From positions 371,561 through 435,560 of the forward strand of contig NZ_JARYGY010000006.1 in NCBI RefSeq assembly GCF_029906345.1: a DNA stretch of 64,000 nucleotides, in the 5' to 3' direction. This stretch comes from Aquimarina mycalae (lineage in GTDB: Bacteria > Bacteroidota > Bacteroidia > Flavobacteriales > Flavobacteriaceae). The position numbers were made by a program, and so were the translations under genes. The notes beneath the pieces were generated by a model that ran no database searches, was not told where the DNA came from, and worked only from the letters and a program-made list of their open reading frames with translations. Positions 8,381-17,572 of the stretch are shown one piece after another (position 1 is the stretch's first letter; each line of letters begins with the position of its first letter).

Positions 8381-11293
8381 ATGATAGAAAATAGTGTTTT
8401 AACCAAAAGGATAGTAGCCATATGGATGTTATTTTTTATAACTGGTGTTTTTGGTCAAAAACATAATACTTCTGATACTAATCAATTAAAGCTAAAGAGA
8501 GGTTTATCTGTCAAGCATCGTGTAGAATTGATGACCTATATGCAGAAATTGGATACTGCTACTAATCGTATAGATCGTGCTGAAATCAGCAACGATATTG
8601 CCGAAACTTATATGAAAGCATCCTATTATCTAACTACACCTAGGTATGATAGTGTACATTATTATGCTAACAATGTTGTTTCTTTAACTAAAAATGATAC
8701 CAGTACAGTAGCCCGTCAACATTTTTTTTTAGCATTAAATCGATTAGGCACTACTTATTCTGATTTAGGAAATATTTCTAAAGCGTTGGATTATTTTAAT
8801 AAGGTTTTAAGTATGACCGAAAATTTGTCTAATCCTTCAGATTTCTACAAGATAAGGCAAGCGGCTACAACAGAAACGGCAATTATTTATGCGGCTCAAG
8901 AAAACTTTAAATTGGCAATTAAGAAATATCAGTCCTTATTGACACATGTTGCTAAAAATTCAATTGACAAAAAGAAGATATCTTCTATAGTGTATATGAA
9001 ATTAGCTAGTTTCTACAAAGAAACCAATAACGTAGATATAGCACTGGAATATGCTCATAAAGCAGTAGAGGTAGCATATACTAATAAATTACCTTTTAGA
9101 GCTGCTATGGCGTATTTAGAAATTGCATCTATAAAATTGAAGTGTGGAGAATATAAAGTAACTGAAATGTTTTTGGAGGATGCATATGAAATACTCATAA
9201 GTAGTCCAGACTATACATCTTTACTTTCTAAATATTATAGACTTAAATCATCGCTGGCTGCTAAGTATGATGATATTCCTAAACAGGCACTCTATGCTGA
9301 GAAAGCTTTTGATTTATTAAAAAATCGAGAGTTTTCTTCAGAACAAATTATAATAGGAAAGCTATTATCAGAAGCGTATAGAAAATTGGATAATTTTGAA
9401 AAAGCTTTTGAAGTATATGAAAACACAGTAGCTCTTGAAAAAAAGATTACTAATAATGAAGAAATTAGAAGAAGTTCGTTGTTAGAAATTCAAAGAAGAG
9501 ACAACAAAATTGAATTTGAACGTAAACAAACAGAATTAGAACAGGCCAAAAGTAATATAAAAAGCATTATTATAAGTGTGGCAATGTTGTTTTTAGTAAT
9601 GGCGGCTATTGCTACATTTTTTATTCTGAGGGATAGAAGAAAAAAAATTAACCTAGCTGCAGTAATTAAGGAAAAAAACGAACAACTTAAAGAATTAGAT
9701 CTTGCAAAATCTCGTTTTTTTGCCAATATTTCGCACGAATTGCGAACTCCACTTACCTTAATAGGCGGTCCTATAGAGCAAGTGTTGAGTACATCTAACA
9801 TAGCTGATGATCCCGATACCAAGTCTAAACTTCAGATAGTTAAGGATAATGCAGACTCTTTGAGAATACTTATTAATGATATTTTAGATTTATCTAAACT
9901 TGAGGCAAAGAAGCTAACATTACATGTACATCCTGTTAATTTGCAAAATTTCATAAGCAAGATTTCCAACAAATTTGCAGTATTAGCCGAACGAAATGAT
10001 ATAAAATTTGATGTTGATTTTGGGGAATTAAAAGAATATCAAGCATCAATTGATGCTCCTAAGTTAGAAAAAATACTCAATAATATACTATCGAATGCAT
10101 TTAGGTATACACCAGCTAAAGGATCCATTAGCCTGAATGCATCTTTAGAAAAGCAAGCTTTAAAAATTGTGATTACGGATACTGGGAGAGGGATTTCAGA
10201 GAAAGATGTATCCCAAATTTTCGACCGTTATTTTCAAAGTAATGATCCTGATAAACCAGTTGATGCAGGTTCGGGTATAGGATTATCGCTGGTTAAGGAA
10301 TTAGTAGATTTAATGGAAGGAGAAATTGGAGTGCAAAGTAGGCAAGGAGCTGGGAGCACTTTTAAATTAAAAATACCAGTAAAAGAAGTTAATAGCCAGA
10401 TACAATTAAAAGAAACCAACGTAGCCGTCGAAGAAGAAATCATATCTCTTGATCACCTAGAACTATCCACAGTATGTAGCAAAAAAGAACATATTATTCT
10501 AATTGTAGAGGATCATTTGGGTATGCAACAATACATCGCATCCATTTTAGAAAAACGTTACAATTTAGTTTTTGCTAATCATGGAGAAGAGGCTTTAGAT
10601 AAACTCAAAAACACGAAGGTAGATTTGATCATATCTGATATTATGATGCCCGTAATGGATGGATATACGCTGCTAGAAACTATTAAACAATCGGACGTGT
10701 ACTTTGATATACCAGTTATTATGCTTACCGCCTTATCCGAAATAAATCATAAATTAAAAGTATTGACGATAGGAGCAGATGACTACCTTACTAAACCTTT
10801 TGTTGCAGAAGAACTTTTGGCAAGAGCGCATAACTTAATGGATAGATATGATAGTCGAAAGGAGTTAAGAAAAGATCCTTTAATAACTGATGATGAGGTT
10901 TTAGTATCGCATGTAGCATATACTGATGAAAAAATACAATCGACGCCTTTGACTAGTCGTAAGCATAGTAAAGTTGATATCGAATTAATCGAAAAAATTG
11001 CAGGGATTATTGAAACCAATATTGAGGACCCAAATTTTAAATTAACAGACCTTACTAAAGAATTGTATTTGGGAGAAAGACAACTTAGAAGAAAAATAAA
11101 ATTGATCACAGGACTTAGCCCTAAAAAGTTTCAACAAGAAATTGTACTTCAAAAAGCGAGAACATTATTAGAAAATGAAACCTATGAAAGCGTTAAGGCA
11201 GTAGCCTTATCCGTAGGGATGTCTAATGTTACTCGTTTTAATAATCTCTATGAAGCTAGGTTTGGAAAAAAAACCTCGACATATTTTGTGTAG
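8381..11293 (+). CDS. Hybrid two-component regulator: TPR sensor, histidine kinase, receiver, AraC HTH
   Basis: This 970-aa one-piece signalling protein has a signal peptide/first membrane anchor at residues 1-25 and TPR helices at about 60-370 in the periplasm. A transmembrane helix lies at about 393-415 and a coiled coil follows. The HisKA domain has H452 in 'SHELRTP'. The HATPase has its N box at 'NNILSNAFRYTP' and its G boxes at 'DTGRGIS' and 'GSGIGLSLVKELV'. The receiver domain has acidic D711, phospho-acceptor D753 in 'IISDIMMP' and K805 in 'YLTKPF'. A C-terminal AraC-type HTH is at about 870-970. The TPR sensor replaces the beta-propeller of classical Bacteroides HTCS proteins. It is probably a transcription activator of a neighbouring nutrient or glycan locus, with an unknown signal. 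Confidence 0.93.
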   Translation: MIENSVLTKRIVAIWMLFFITGVFGQKHNTSDTNQLKLKRGLSVKHRVELMTYMQKLDTATNRIDRAEISNDIAETYMKASYYLTTPRYDSVHYYANNVVSLTKNDTSTVARQHFFLALNRLGTTYSDLGNISKALDYFNKVLSMTENLSNPSDFYKIRQAATTETAIIYAAQENFKLAIKKYQSLLTHVAKNSIDKKKISSIVYMKLASFYKETNNVDIALEYAHKAVEVAYTNKLPFRAAMAYLEIASIKLKCGEYKVTEMFLEDAYEILISSPDYTSLLSKYYRLKSSLAAKYDDIPKQALYAEKAFDLLKNREFSSEQIIIGKLLSEAYRKLDNFEKAFEVYENTVALEKKITNNEEIRRSSLLEIQRRDNKIEFERKQTELEQAKSNIKSIIISVAMLFLVMAAIATFFILRDRRKKINLAAVIKEKNEQLKELDLAKSRFFANISHELRTPLTLIGGPIEQVLSTSNIADDPDTKSKLQIVKDNADSLRILINDILDLSKLEAKKLTLHVHPVNLQNFISKISNKFAVLAERNDIKFDVDFGELKEYQASIDAPKLEKILNNILSNAFRYTPAKGSISLNASLEKQALKIVITDTGRGISEKDVSQIFDRYFQSNDPDKPVDAGSGIGLSLVKELVDLMEGEIGVQSRQGAGSTFKLKIPVKEVNSQIQLKETNVAVEEEIISLDHLELSTVCSKKEHIILIVEDHLGMQQYIASILEKRYNLVFANHGEEALDKLKNTKVDLIISDIMMPVMDGYTLLETIKQSDVYFDIPVIMLTALSEINHKLKVLTIGADDYLTKPFVAEELLARAHNLMDRYDSRKELRKDPLITDDEVLVSHVAYTDEKIQSTPLTSRKHSKVDIELIEKIAGIIETNIEDPNFKLTDLTKELYLGERQLRRKIKLITGLSPKKFQQEIVLQKARTLLENETYESVKAVALSVGMSNVTRFNNLYEARFGKKTSTYFV

Positions 11294-11294
11294 G

Positions 11295-12095
11295 TTATTC
11301 TTTTAGTACGATTGTACCAAAAATGTCTGCATTGATCCAACCTTGATTTTTATCCTCTCCAGGAACGAAAACAGATCCCATGAAATTTTCTCTTTCTTTA
11401 CTGGTGTCATTGTCGTTGTATGCAATAGCGAATCCTATTTTTTGATTTTCAGAAAGTACCACAGCATCATTAGTTTTTCCTTCTTGATATGTGTCATCAT
11501 ATACAATTAACTCAAATTCCCATACAGTAACATCTCCATTTGTAATACGTTTTGTGGTTACATGATTATTATAGAGCACAGGTTTCTTTTCTGCATCAAG
11601 ATCGACTACATTACCATCTAAAGCAACATGATATGCAAACGCATTGTTATTGTATTGATGTTCACCTCCAGAATTATCTGCATCTATAAATATTTCTACA
11701 CAATCATCATCCCACCATAATTTTAAAGGATCTTTATGTTGGTCATATAATATATCATCTTTTATTTCTACAAGAATATACAACGCCTCTGGAGTCCAGG
11801 TCATTTTATACCGACCTAAAAAATCCTTAAAATCAGGAAATTCGCCAATCCAGTTTTGATCCATAGGATACCATTGAGTTTCTTTCCAAATTGGATCATC
11901 CATATTTCCGTCAACGTTTGGTGTTATTTCCGCTTTTTTTATTTCACGGATTTGGTGATCTTTTTTTTCTTGTTGCTTATCAACTTTTTGTTCTGAGATA
12001 TCTGCGACTAGTTTTTGAGATTTTGTTTTCTCTTCTTTTTTACAGCCAATTGTGAAGCTTACTAATGCTATTAAGATCAAATTTTTTATACACAT
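11295..12095 (-). CDS. Surface lipoprotein with CBM9-like carbohydrate-binding domain
   Basis: This 266-aa protein has a lipobox, and the Cys is followed by K-K-E-E ('IGCKKEE'). That matches the Bacteroidota lipoprotein export signal X-K-(D/E)2, which predicts surface display. After a charged linker (about residues 20-55), residues 56-266 form a family-9-like carbohydrate-binding fold. The landmarks are 'ITPNVDGNMDDPIWKETQWY', 'TWTPEALYILVEIKDD', 'WWDDDCVEIFIDAD' and a C-terminal 'GTIVLKE'. CBM9-like domains of this layout occur as solo glycan-binding lipoproteins or as part of secreted hydrolases. It ends 2 bp after the convergent hybrid regulator gene, and the alpha-amylase gene lies upstream behind a terminator. 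A role in glycan capture is inferred. Confidence 0.8.
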   Translation of the reverse strand: MCIKNLILIALVSFTIGCKKEEKTKSQKLVADISEQKVDKQQEKKDHQIREIKKAEITPNVDGNMDDPIWKETQWYPMDQNWIGEFPDFKDFLGRYKMTWTPEALYILVEIKDDILYDQHKDPLKLWWDDDCVEIFIDADNSGGEHQYNNNAFAYHVALDGNVVDLDAEKKPVLYNNHVTTKRITNGDVTVWEFELIVYDDTYQEGKTNDAVVLSENQKIGFAIAYNDNDTSKERENFMGSVFVPGEDKNQGWINADIFGTIVLKE

Positions 12096-12237
12096 GGTAC
12101 TTGTGGGATTATTAATTTTACTTTCTAAAAGGTTGGTAAGATATTAAAAACAACTACCTTTTTTTGAACCATATGCTAAAGTTAAGATTTTGTAAAGTTA
12201 ATAAGGAAGTGTTACCAACATAAAATAGCTTAAAAAT

Positions 12238-12271
12238 AAAAGCGGTCGTTTTGTGCTAAACGACCGCTTTT
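12238..12271 (-). terminator. Intrinsic terminator after alpha-amylase gene
   Basis: A perfect 14-bp stem (arms 12238-12251 and 12258-12271, core AGCGGTCG/CGACCGCT) encloses a 6-nt loop. On the minus strand a T-rich run follows. It lies about 55 bp beyond the amylase stop codon and separates that gene from the CBM9-like lipoprotein gene. Confidence 0.9.
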
Positions 12272-12326
12272 GTTGACTAACATATCAATTTATGATATAA
12301 TTAAAATAATTAGGGACAAAAATTAA

Positions 12327-14612
12327 TTATTGTTTTATAATTTTTAATCTCTTTAGTTTCGTTCCATTTAATTTTATCGTGTAAAAATAAATACCTTGTT
12401 CACCCATATCGTTCCCCTGAATATCAATAGTTTGATTTCCAGCTTGTGTATTTTCGCTGTATATGGTTTTGGTCTGCCCTAAAATATTAGAGATCGATAC
12501 TTCTAAGACTCCATTTTCAGGTGTTGTTAAAGAAAGTGTACCTCGATCTTTAATCGGATTTGGCCAAATAGCGATATTACTTTCTATTGCTGGAGTACTC
12601 TCTTTATCTAGGTTATCGGCTAATTGCATTGCTCTATTCGAAGGGCAATTGTTAGTACAGTCGTTAGACCAGGTTCCTGTTCTTTTGCCGTTACTGCTGC
12701 CAGTAACTCTAAACCACCCATCAGTACCTCTGGTTAGATCAACCGTTTGTTGACCATTTCCGTTATTAAAAACTACACCAACATTGTTAGCAGATACTCC
12801 GCTAGGTAATGTAAACGATTTTCTACACCAAGAAGTACCACTCAAATTATTCATGCTTACTCCAGGCCATCCTGCAGTACCTGATAGGGTTTGATTGGTG
12901 GATTTGTTATACAAATACATATTTGTATTATTACCCCATCCGCCACCAGGCTTTTGAAAATTAAGTGTTACATCATTAGATGTTCCAGAACCGTCACAAT
13001 CACTAGGGCAATTATCTGTCCAGGTATTATTTCGATACCAGCCATTTGTGCTTCTGGATAAATCATCGGTTTGATTATTTCCATCATTAAAGATAACTCT
13101 AAGATTATTGGCAGATATACCAGCAGAAGGAGTAATAGTAAATGAATACCAATCTGTTCCAGAAATATTGGTCATATTGTTTCCTGGCCATCCACTAGTT
13201 CCAGGAAGTGTTGCATTAGCTCCAGCATCAAATACATAGGCATTGATATTGGATCCCCAACCAGACGGTTTAAAGAAATTAACAGTATATGGAGGTACTG
13301 TTTCTCCACCACCTGTATTTCCACCTTGTGTCCATACCGCATAATCTGTACCTGAGGTTTGTAATGTCCATCCACTACCATTTGGAGACCAGTTTCCAGA
13401 TCCTAATTTCATGGCTAATGTTCCTGATTTTCCATCTATATATGCTGCATATAAATCTCCACGAGCTTCGGCAATACTAATCGTTGATCCAGAATGTACT
13501 CTTACACTTTTTCTTGCTGTAATAAGATCTTTAATTGCGTTTTGCACTCCTGATCCTCCATCAAAAAAGTGTGTCCAGAATACCATTGGATTACCTGGAT
13601 GTGTTAAGATATATGCATATCCTTTTCTAAGATTGGTTTCTCCACCAGGAAATACATAATTAGATCCACAACATTGTTGTGCAAAACCAGTATCGTGATT
13701 GTCTAAAAAAGTAACCGATTTAGATGGATTAATCCCGATCATTCCAGAAGGTCTTCCTTGTCCATCTCTTAGATATGAAAGGTTATTATCTCTAATTGCA
13801 TTTTGCAAACTTACTTTGGTGTTAAAATCAAAAGCAGAAGAAGATTGTTGTGTTCTATTTACAAAATTATTGGTCTGTACTCTACTACTTTCTAATAATT
13901 CTCCTACTGCAAAATAAGGATTAGTAGCATCATTATATTCTTTGTTGTAAATAGGATCATACCCATGAACAAAATCGTATCTCCATCCGTCAAAACCTAT
14001 ATCATTTTTTAAGAAGAGCATCCAATTGATGATTTCGGCTCTAACAGCTGGATTTTTATGATCTAGATCCCTTGCAGCGGCAAACCCTCCGCTAGAACCA
14101 TCAGACTTAAGATCAAAACCTGGAACAAAATCTCCATTAATACTAAACTCTACTGGTCCATTAACAAAATCTCTTCCTTCATCATCTGCAGTGATATAAA
14201 ATGTAGGCCAGGCAGGATTTGTAAAAGTGACTGCGTCATTAGAACCAACTCTATGATTGATTACGATATCACTGATTACTTTCATACCTAAACCGTGATA
14301 TTGATTAATTAATGTTATCAATTGGTTTTGAGTACCATACGCACTGTTTAGATTGTTTAATTCTCTAGGTAAATACCCTTGTGGAGCAGCTGAATTACTT
14401 GGTGGTGGCATCCAGATAACATCTATGCCTGCATCATCTATGGTGTTTCTTACACTAGAAACAACGTTATACCAAGTTTGCCCAGCTGGTTGATTTTGTA
14501 CGTTCCAGTCAAATGCCTGAAACATGACATCCTCATCTTGAGCCTGCAATCCAATAAATGGCAAACAAAATAATAAGCTTACTAAGATTCGTAAAAAGTT
14601 TTCTTTTTTCAT
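12327..14612 (-). CDS. Secreted GH13 alpha-amylase with two starch-binding-like modules and T9SS domain
   Basis: This 761-aa protein begins with a signal peptide (1-25). The GH13 catalytic barrel (about 26-430) shows region I 'DIVINH' (115-120), region II 'GFDGWRYDF' with nucleophile D213, region III 'FAVGELL' with acid/base E238 and region IV 'FLDNHD' with D307. Two homologous modules follow at about 441-540 and 547-656, each with 'FxKPxGWG...N.YVYx', 'GWPG..M.N.SGT.W' and 'GWYR...W...CPS'. They resemble starch-binding CBM26-like units. A T9SS type A sorting domain covers about 680-761 ('WPNPIKDRGTLSL...GIYFYTIKLNG'). It should hydrolyse alpha-1,4-glucans outside the cell. It is monocistronic, and no susC/susD pair is nearby. 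Confidence 0.95.
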   Translation of the reverse strand: MKKENFLRILVSLLFCLPFIGLQAQDEDVMFQAFDWNVQNQPAGQTWYNVVSSVRNTIDDAGIDVIWMPPPSNSAAPQGYLPRELNNLNSAYGTQNQLITLINQYHGLGMKVISDIVINHRVGSNDAVTFTNPAWPTFYITADDEGRDFVNGPVEFSINGDFVPGFDLKSDGSSGGFAAARDLDHKNPAVRAEIINWMLFLKNDIGFDGWRYDFVHGYDPIYNKEYNDATNPYFAVGELLESSRVQTNNFVNRTQQSSSAFDFNTKVSLQNAIRDNNLSYLRDGQGRPSGMIGINPSKSVTFLDNHDTGFAQQCCGSNYVFPGGETNLRKGYAYILTHPGNPMVFWTHFFDGGSGVQNAIKDLITARKSVRVHSGSTISIAEARGDLYAAYIDGKSGTLAMKLGSGNWSPNGSGWTLQTSGTDYAVWTQGGNTGGGETVPPYTVNFFKPSGWGSNINAYVFDAGANATLPGTSGWPGNNMTNISGTDWYSFTITPSAGISANNLRVIFNDGNNQTDDLSRSTNGWYRNNTWTDNCPSDCDGSGTSNDVTLNFQKPGGGWGNNTNMYLYNKSTNQTLSGTAGWPGVSMNNLSGTSWCRKSFTLPSGVSANNVGVVFNNGNGQQTVDLTRGTDGWFRVTGSSNGKRTGTWSNDCTNNCPSNRAMQLADNLDKESTPAIESNIAIWPNPIKDRGTLSLTTPENGVLEVSISNILGQTKTIYSENTQAGNQTIDIQGNDMGEQGIYFYTIKLNGTKLKRLKIIKQ

Positions 14613-15294
14613 TGTGATAAATTTTTAGTTCTGTCAAGAACAATTTTATGTATTAAGTGAGTTTGTGTCCTCGCAAATTTTCGTTTACAAGAAATCATAA
14701 GAATCTGAAGAAAACAGTGTAGAAATTATGAGAAGCCATGGATAATAATGAAGAAGTAATTCTACTGACAAAGAATTAAAACTGACTATTTTTTGTTGTA
14801 AACGGATTGTAAGTACTGATTTTAGTATTACATGATTACAATGATAAGGTGATGACGACTATAAATACGTGTATAATTTTTTCAGAAAATTTAGTTTCAA
14901 AATTAATTTCTCCTATTAAGAGATAAGATTACATAATAAATAAGGTGTAACTAATGTAGCTCAAACAATGTTGAAATTTTCGGAGGAGGTGAAATTGATT
15001 TCATAATTCATAAGTTTTAGTTTGTAAAAGTGTTTCCTGTGTTAAATTTCTACTAAGTTATTACGAAATATTCAATTTTGCTGTTTTAAGATGTTACTAC
15101 AACGTTTTCGTGTTGATAAATTCTTAAGATTTCACATAATATATTGAAAAACAGGATATAATTAACAGTTGTTTATAGTTTTTAGACATTATTTAGTGTA
15201 TAGATAAATGTTATTTGGATTTTTTTGTGAGCTACAAAACGTTTTAGTTAAGTATATGAACGAAAACTTTTTAGTATGTGGCTATAATGGAGTT
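14613..15294. other. Gene-free stretch upstream of alpha-amylase
   Basis: This AT-rich spacer of about 680 bp must hold the amylase promoter. I see no open frame longer than about 20 codons with coding character, no strong hairpin and no recognisable promoter pair. Confidence 0.4.
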
Positions 15295-15450
15295 TTAGAG
15301 TGAAGACTCAATATCTACAGTACTATTCGAAATGTTTTTTTGTATTTCTTTATTATCTTGAATAAGCTGAAATATTAGAAAACACAAAAAGATAATGACT
15401 AAAATTATAATTCCTTGTACGGTTTTCAATAATTTATTTTGGTTAATCAT
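15295..15450 (-). CDS. Possible small single-pass membrane protein
   Basis: From ATG at 15450 this frame encodes about 51 residues ('MINQNKLLKTVQGIIILVII...' to '...STVDIESSL'). There is a short basic N-terminus, one very hydrophobic helix (about residues 11-30) and a polar acidic tail, as in small Bacteroidota membrane proteins. The frame extends upstream to another ATG at 15492, but the downstream start leaves the membrane helix near the N-terminus. No ribosome-binding site is visible and no family is recognised. It is divergent from the frameshifted TPR regulator. It could be a chance ORF in AT-rich DNA. Confidence 0.3.
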   Translation of the reverse strand: MINQNKLLKTVQGIIILVIIFLCFLIFQLIQDNKEIQKNISNSTVDIESSL

Positions 15451-15708
15451 ATGCTTATAGTATTTATTACTCTTCAATATCGAGTAATTCACTCTAAAAA
15501 TGAGATTTTGTAGGTCAACAAAAGGTATACAAACGCTATTGTTAATAGAAATATGTGTTTTAGAGGAGTTCTTGAAAATTATTGTTATTATAATTGTATC
15601 TTTTAATAGAATGTTTAGTTATTCTAAAATTACTAGTCTAAAGGATTTCTTGTTTTAAAAACTAAAGTGAAATAATTAGCAAAAAAAATACTAAGAACAT
15701 TATCTTCT

Positions 15709-17374
15709 ATGCCTTGTTTTGTAACCTATAAACGAAAATATCTTGTTATCATTATTTTTTTGTTTCCTATCCTATTTATAGCACAAACCAAACCAATAGA
15801 ACAACATAAAAAAGAGATAGATAGTTTAATTCGTAATGTTGATAGACATTTTGATACCCCTAAACCTTTGCATACTATTCTTAAAAAAAGCGTGAATAGT
15901 AATTATCTGTATGGTCAGAGTAGAGCAAACAGTTTTTTGAGTATTCATTATAGAAAGCAGGATCAATTTGATAGCGCTTTCCGAAGAATATAATAAAGAT
16001 ATTGAATTACATAATCACTATAATGCAAAAGGTAATATCTATTTAGAAATGCGTCAATATAAAAAAGCATTGGACTATTACCAGAAGGTATATACGTTTT
16101 GTAAGAAACAAGATCAGGAGAAGTTTATTCCAATGATCAGGACAAGTATGCTTAACATCGCCAAAGTGTATAGCAATCTTGGGGATTATGAGTTAGCCCA
16201 TCAATATTATATGGAAATTATTGAAGAGATAAATCTGAATCCCTCTACAGAAGGTTTTGCGAATATTCATAGAAGTGTTGCTTTGAACTACGAAAGACAA
16301 GAAAAAATTAGTGAAGCAATTCAATGGATTCGGAAATCATTGCATTTAGCTGATATGTATAATCATAAACGTTTAGGAAATGTAATGTTAGTGGATTTAT
16401 GTGATTTTTTAATACAAAATAAAGAATATCAAGAAGCAAAAAAGATATATGATAAGGTGGATGAGAATTTTAAACAATGGAATAAAAATTTCTATTTAGG
16501 AAAAATTTATGCTGGCCTTAATACGATGGATAAGGCTGAAATAGAATTTGTTAAATCTATAGCGAATAGTAATGATATTAAAATTACAAAGGAAGCCATT
16601 TGGGAATTATCAGAGATATATCTTACAAAGGATATGTTTAAAAAAGCAATAGACTATAAAGATCGATATTACAAAATTACTGACAGTTTAACTATCCAAA
16701 GTAATAAGGTAATCATTAGTAATAATGAGGCAGCTTATAAGTTGGTCGAAGAAGAACTTACGAGCAGTAAATTAAAGACTGAAAATGAATTATTACAGGC
16801 TACAAATAGGCAACAAAAATATGTCGTTATCGGTGCTATTGTTCTTTCATTAATTGGTATTTGTTGTATGTTTCTGCTATTCAAAAATATAAAAACCAAT
16901 AGGGAAGTAAAGATATTGAAGGAAAAAGAGAAGAAGTTGTTGGAAGACAAGGTAAGATTAAGGGAGAATGAGTTGAATACCCTTGCGATGACCATAACAG
17001 ATCGTCAAAAAATGTTGACGGATATTAACAGAGATATTAAAAATGTTAACGGTTCTCTTGAAACCTTAGGTATTTTAAGGCATAAGTTAAGGAAATTAGA
17101 GTCGTCTGGAGACCACATTTCGATGATTACAGAGCGGATAGAATCCCAATATCCTAATGCAGTTTTTAACCTTAAAGAAAGACATGATTGGTTATCTGAT
17201 ACCGAAATTAAATATTGTTTATTAACGAAATTAAACTTATCACTCAAGGAGACTGCTAATATCCTTGGAGTAACCGCAAATACAGTAAAAACTAGCAGAA
17301 GCCGAATTAAAAAGAAAATGGAAATTCCAAATGGTATTTCCTTTAAAGGCTATTTAGAAGAAATTTTAGTTTAA
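15709..17374 (+). pseudogene. TPR-transmembrane-HTH regulator, interrupted by one-base frameshift
   Basis: Two overlapping frames form one regulator. The first (15709-15993) has a signal anchor ('YLVIIIFLFPILFIAQ') and the start of a TPR array. It ends prematurely just after 'QDQFDSAFRRI'. The second frame takes over around 15968 and continues the TPRs ('NAKGNIYLEMRQYKKALDYY'), a transmembrane helix ('YVVIGAIVLSLIGICCMFLL'), a coiled coil and a C-terminal LuxR/GerE-like helix-turn-helix ('DTEIKYCLLTKLNLSLKETA', 'NTVKTSRSRIKKKM'). Removing one T from the TTT at 15978-15980 fuses the frames into about 554 aa, close to the intact neighbour at 17573. The rest of the frame looks well preserved, so either a recent mutation or a sequence error is plausible. 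Confidence 0.8.
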
Positions 17375-17572
17375 AATAAACGGCCTTTCTTTAGCCAAAA
17401 TATAATTTCTTAGGTTAATAAATGGTATACAGGGTTTTGGTAAATCATTGATATTTATATATATACGATTTTTTTGTTAAGACCTAATAGTATGGATAGG
17501 TGTTATGAGGAGGATTTTTTTATACCTTGAAGTAACCAACTTAATGATACTTTTTAAAACCCTAAAAGTAGT

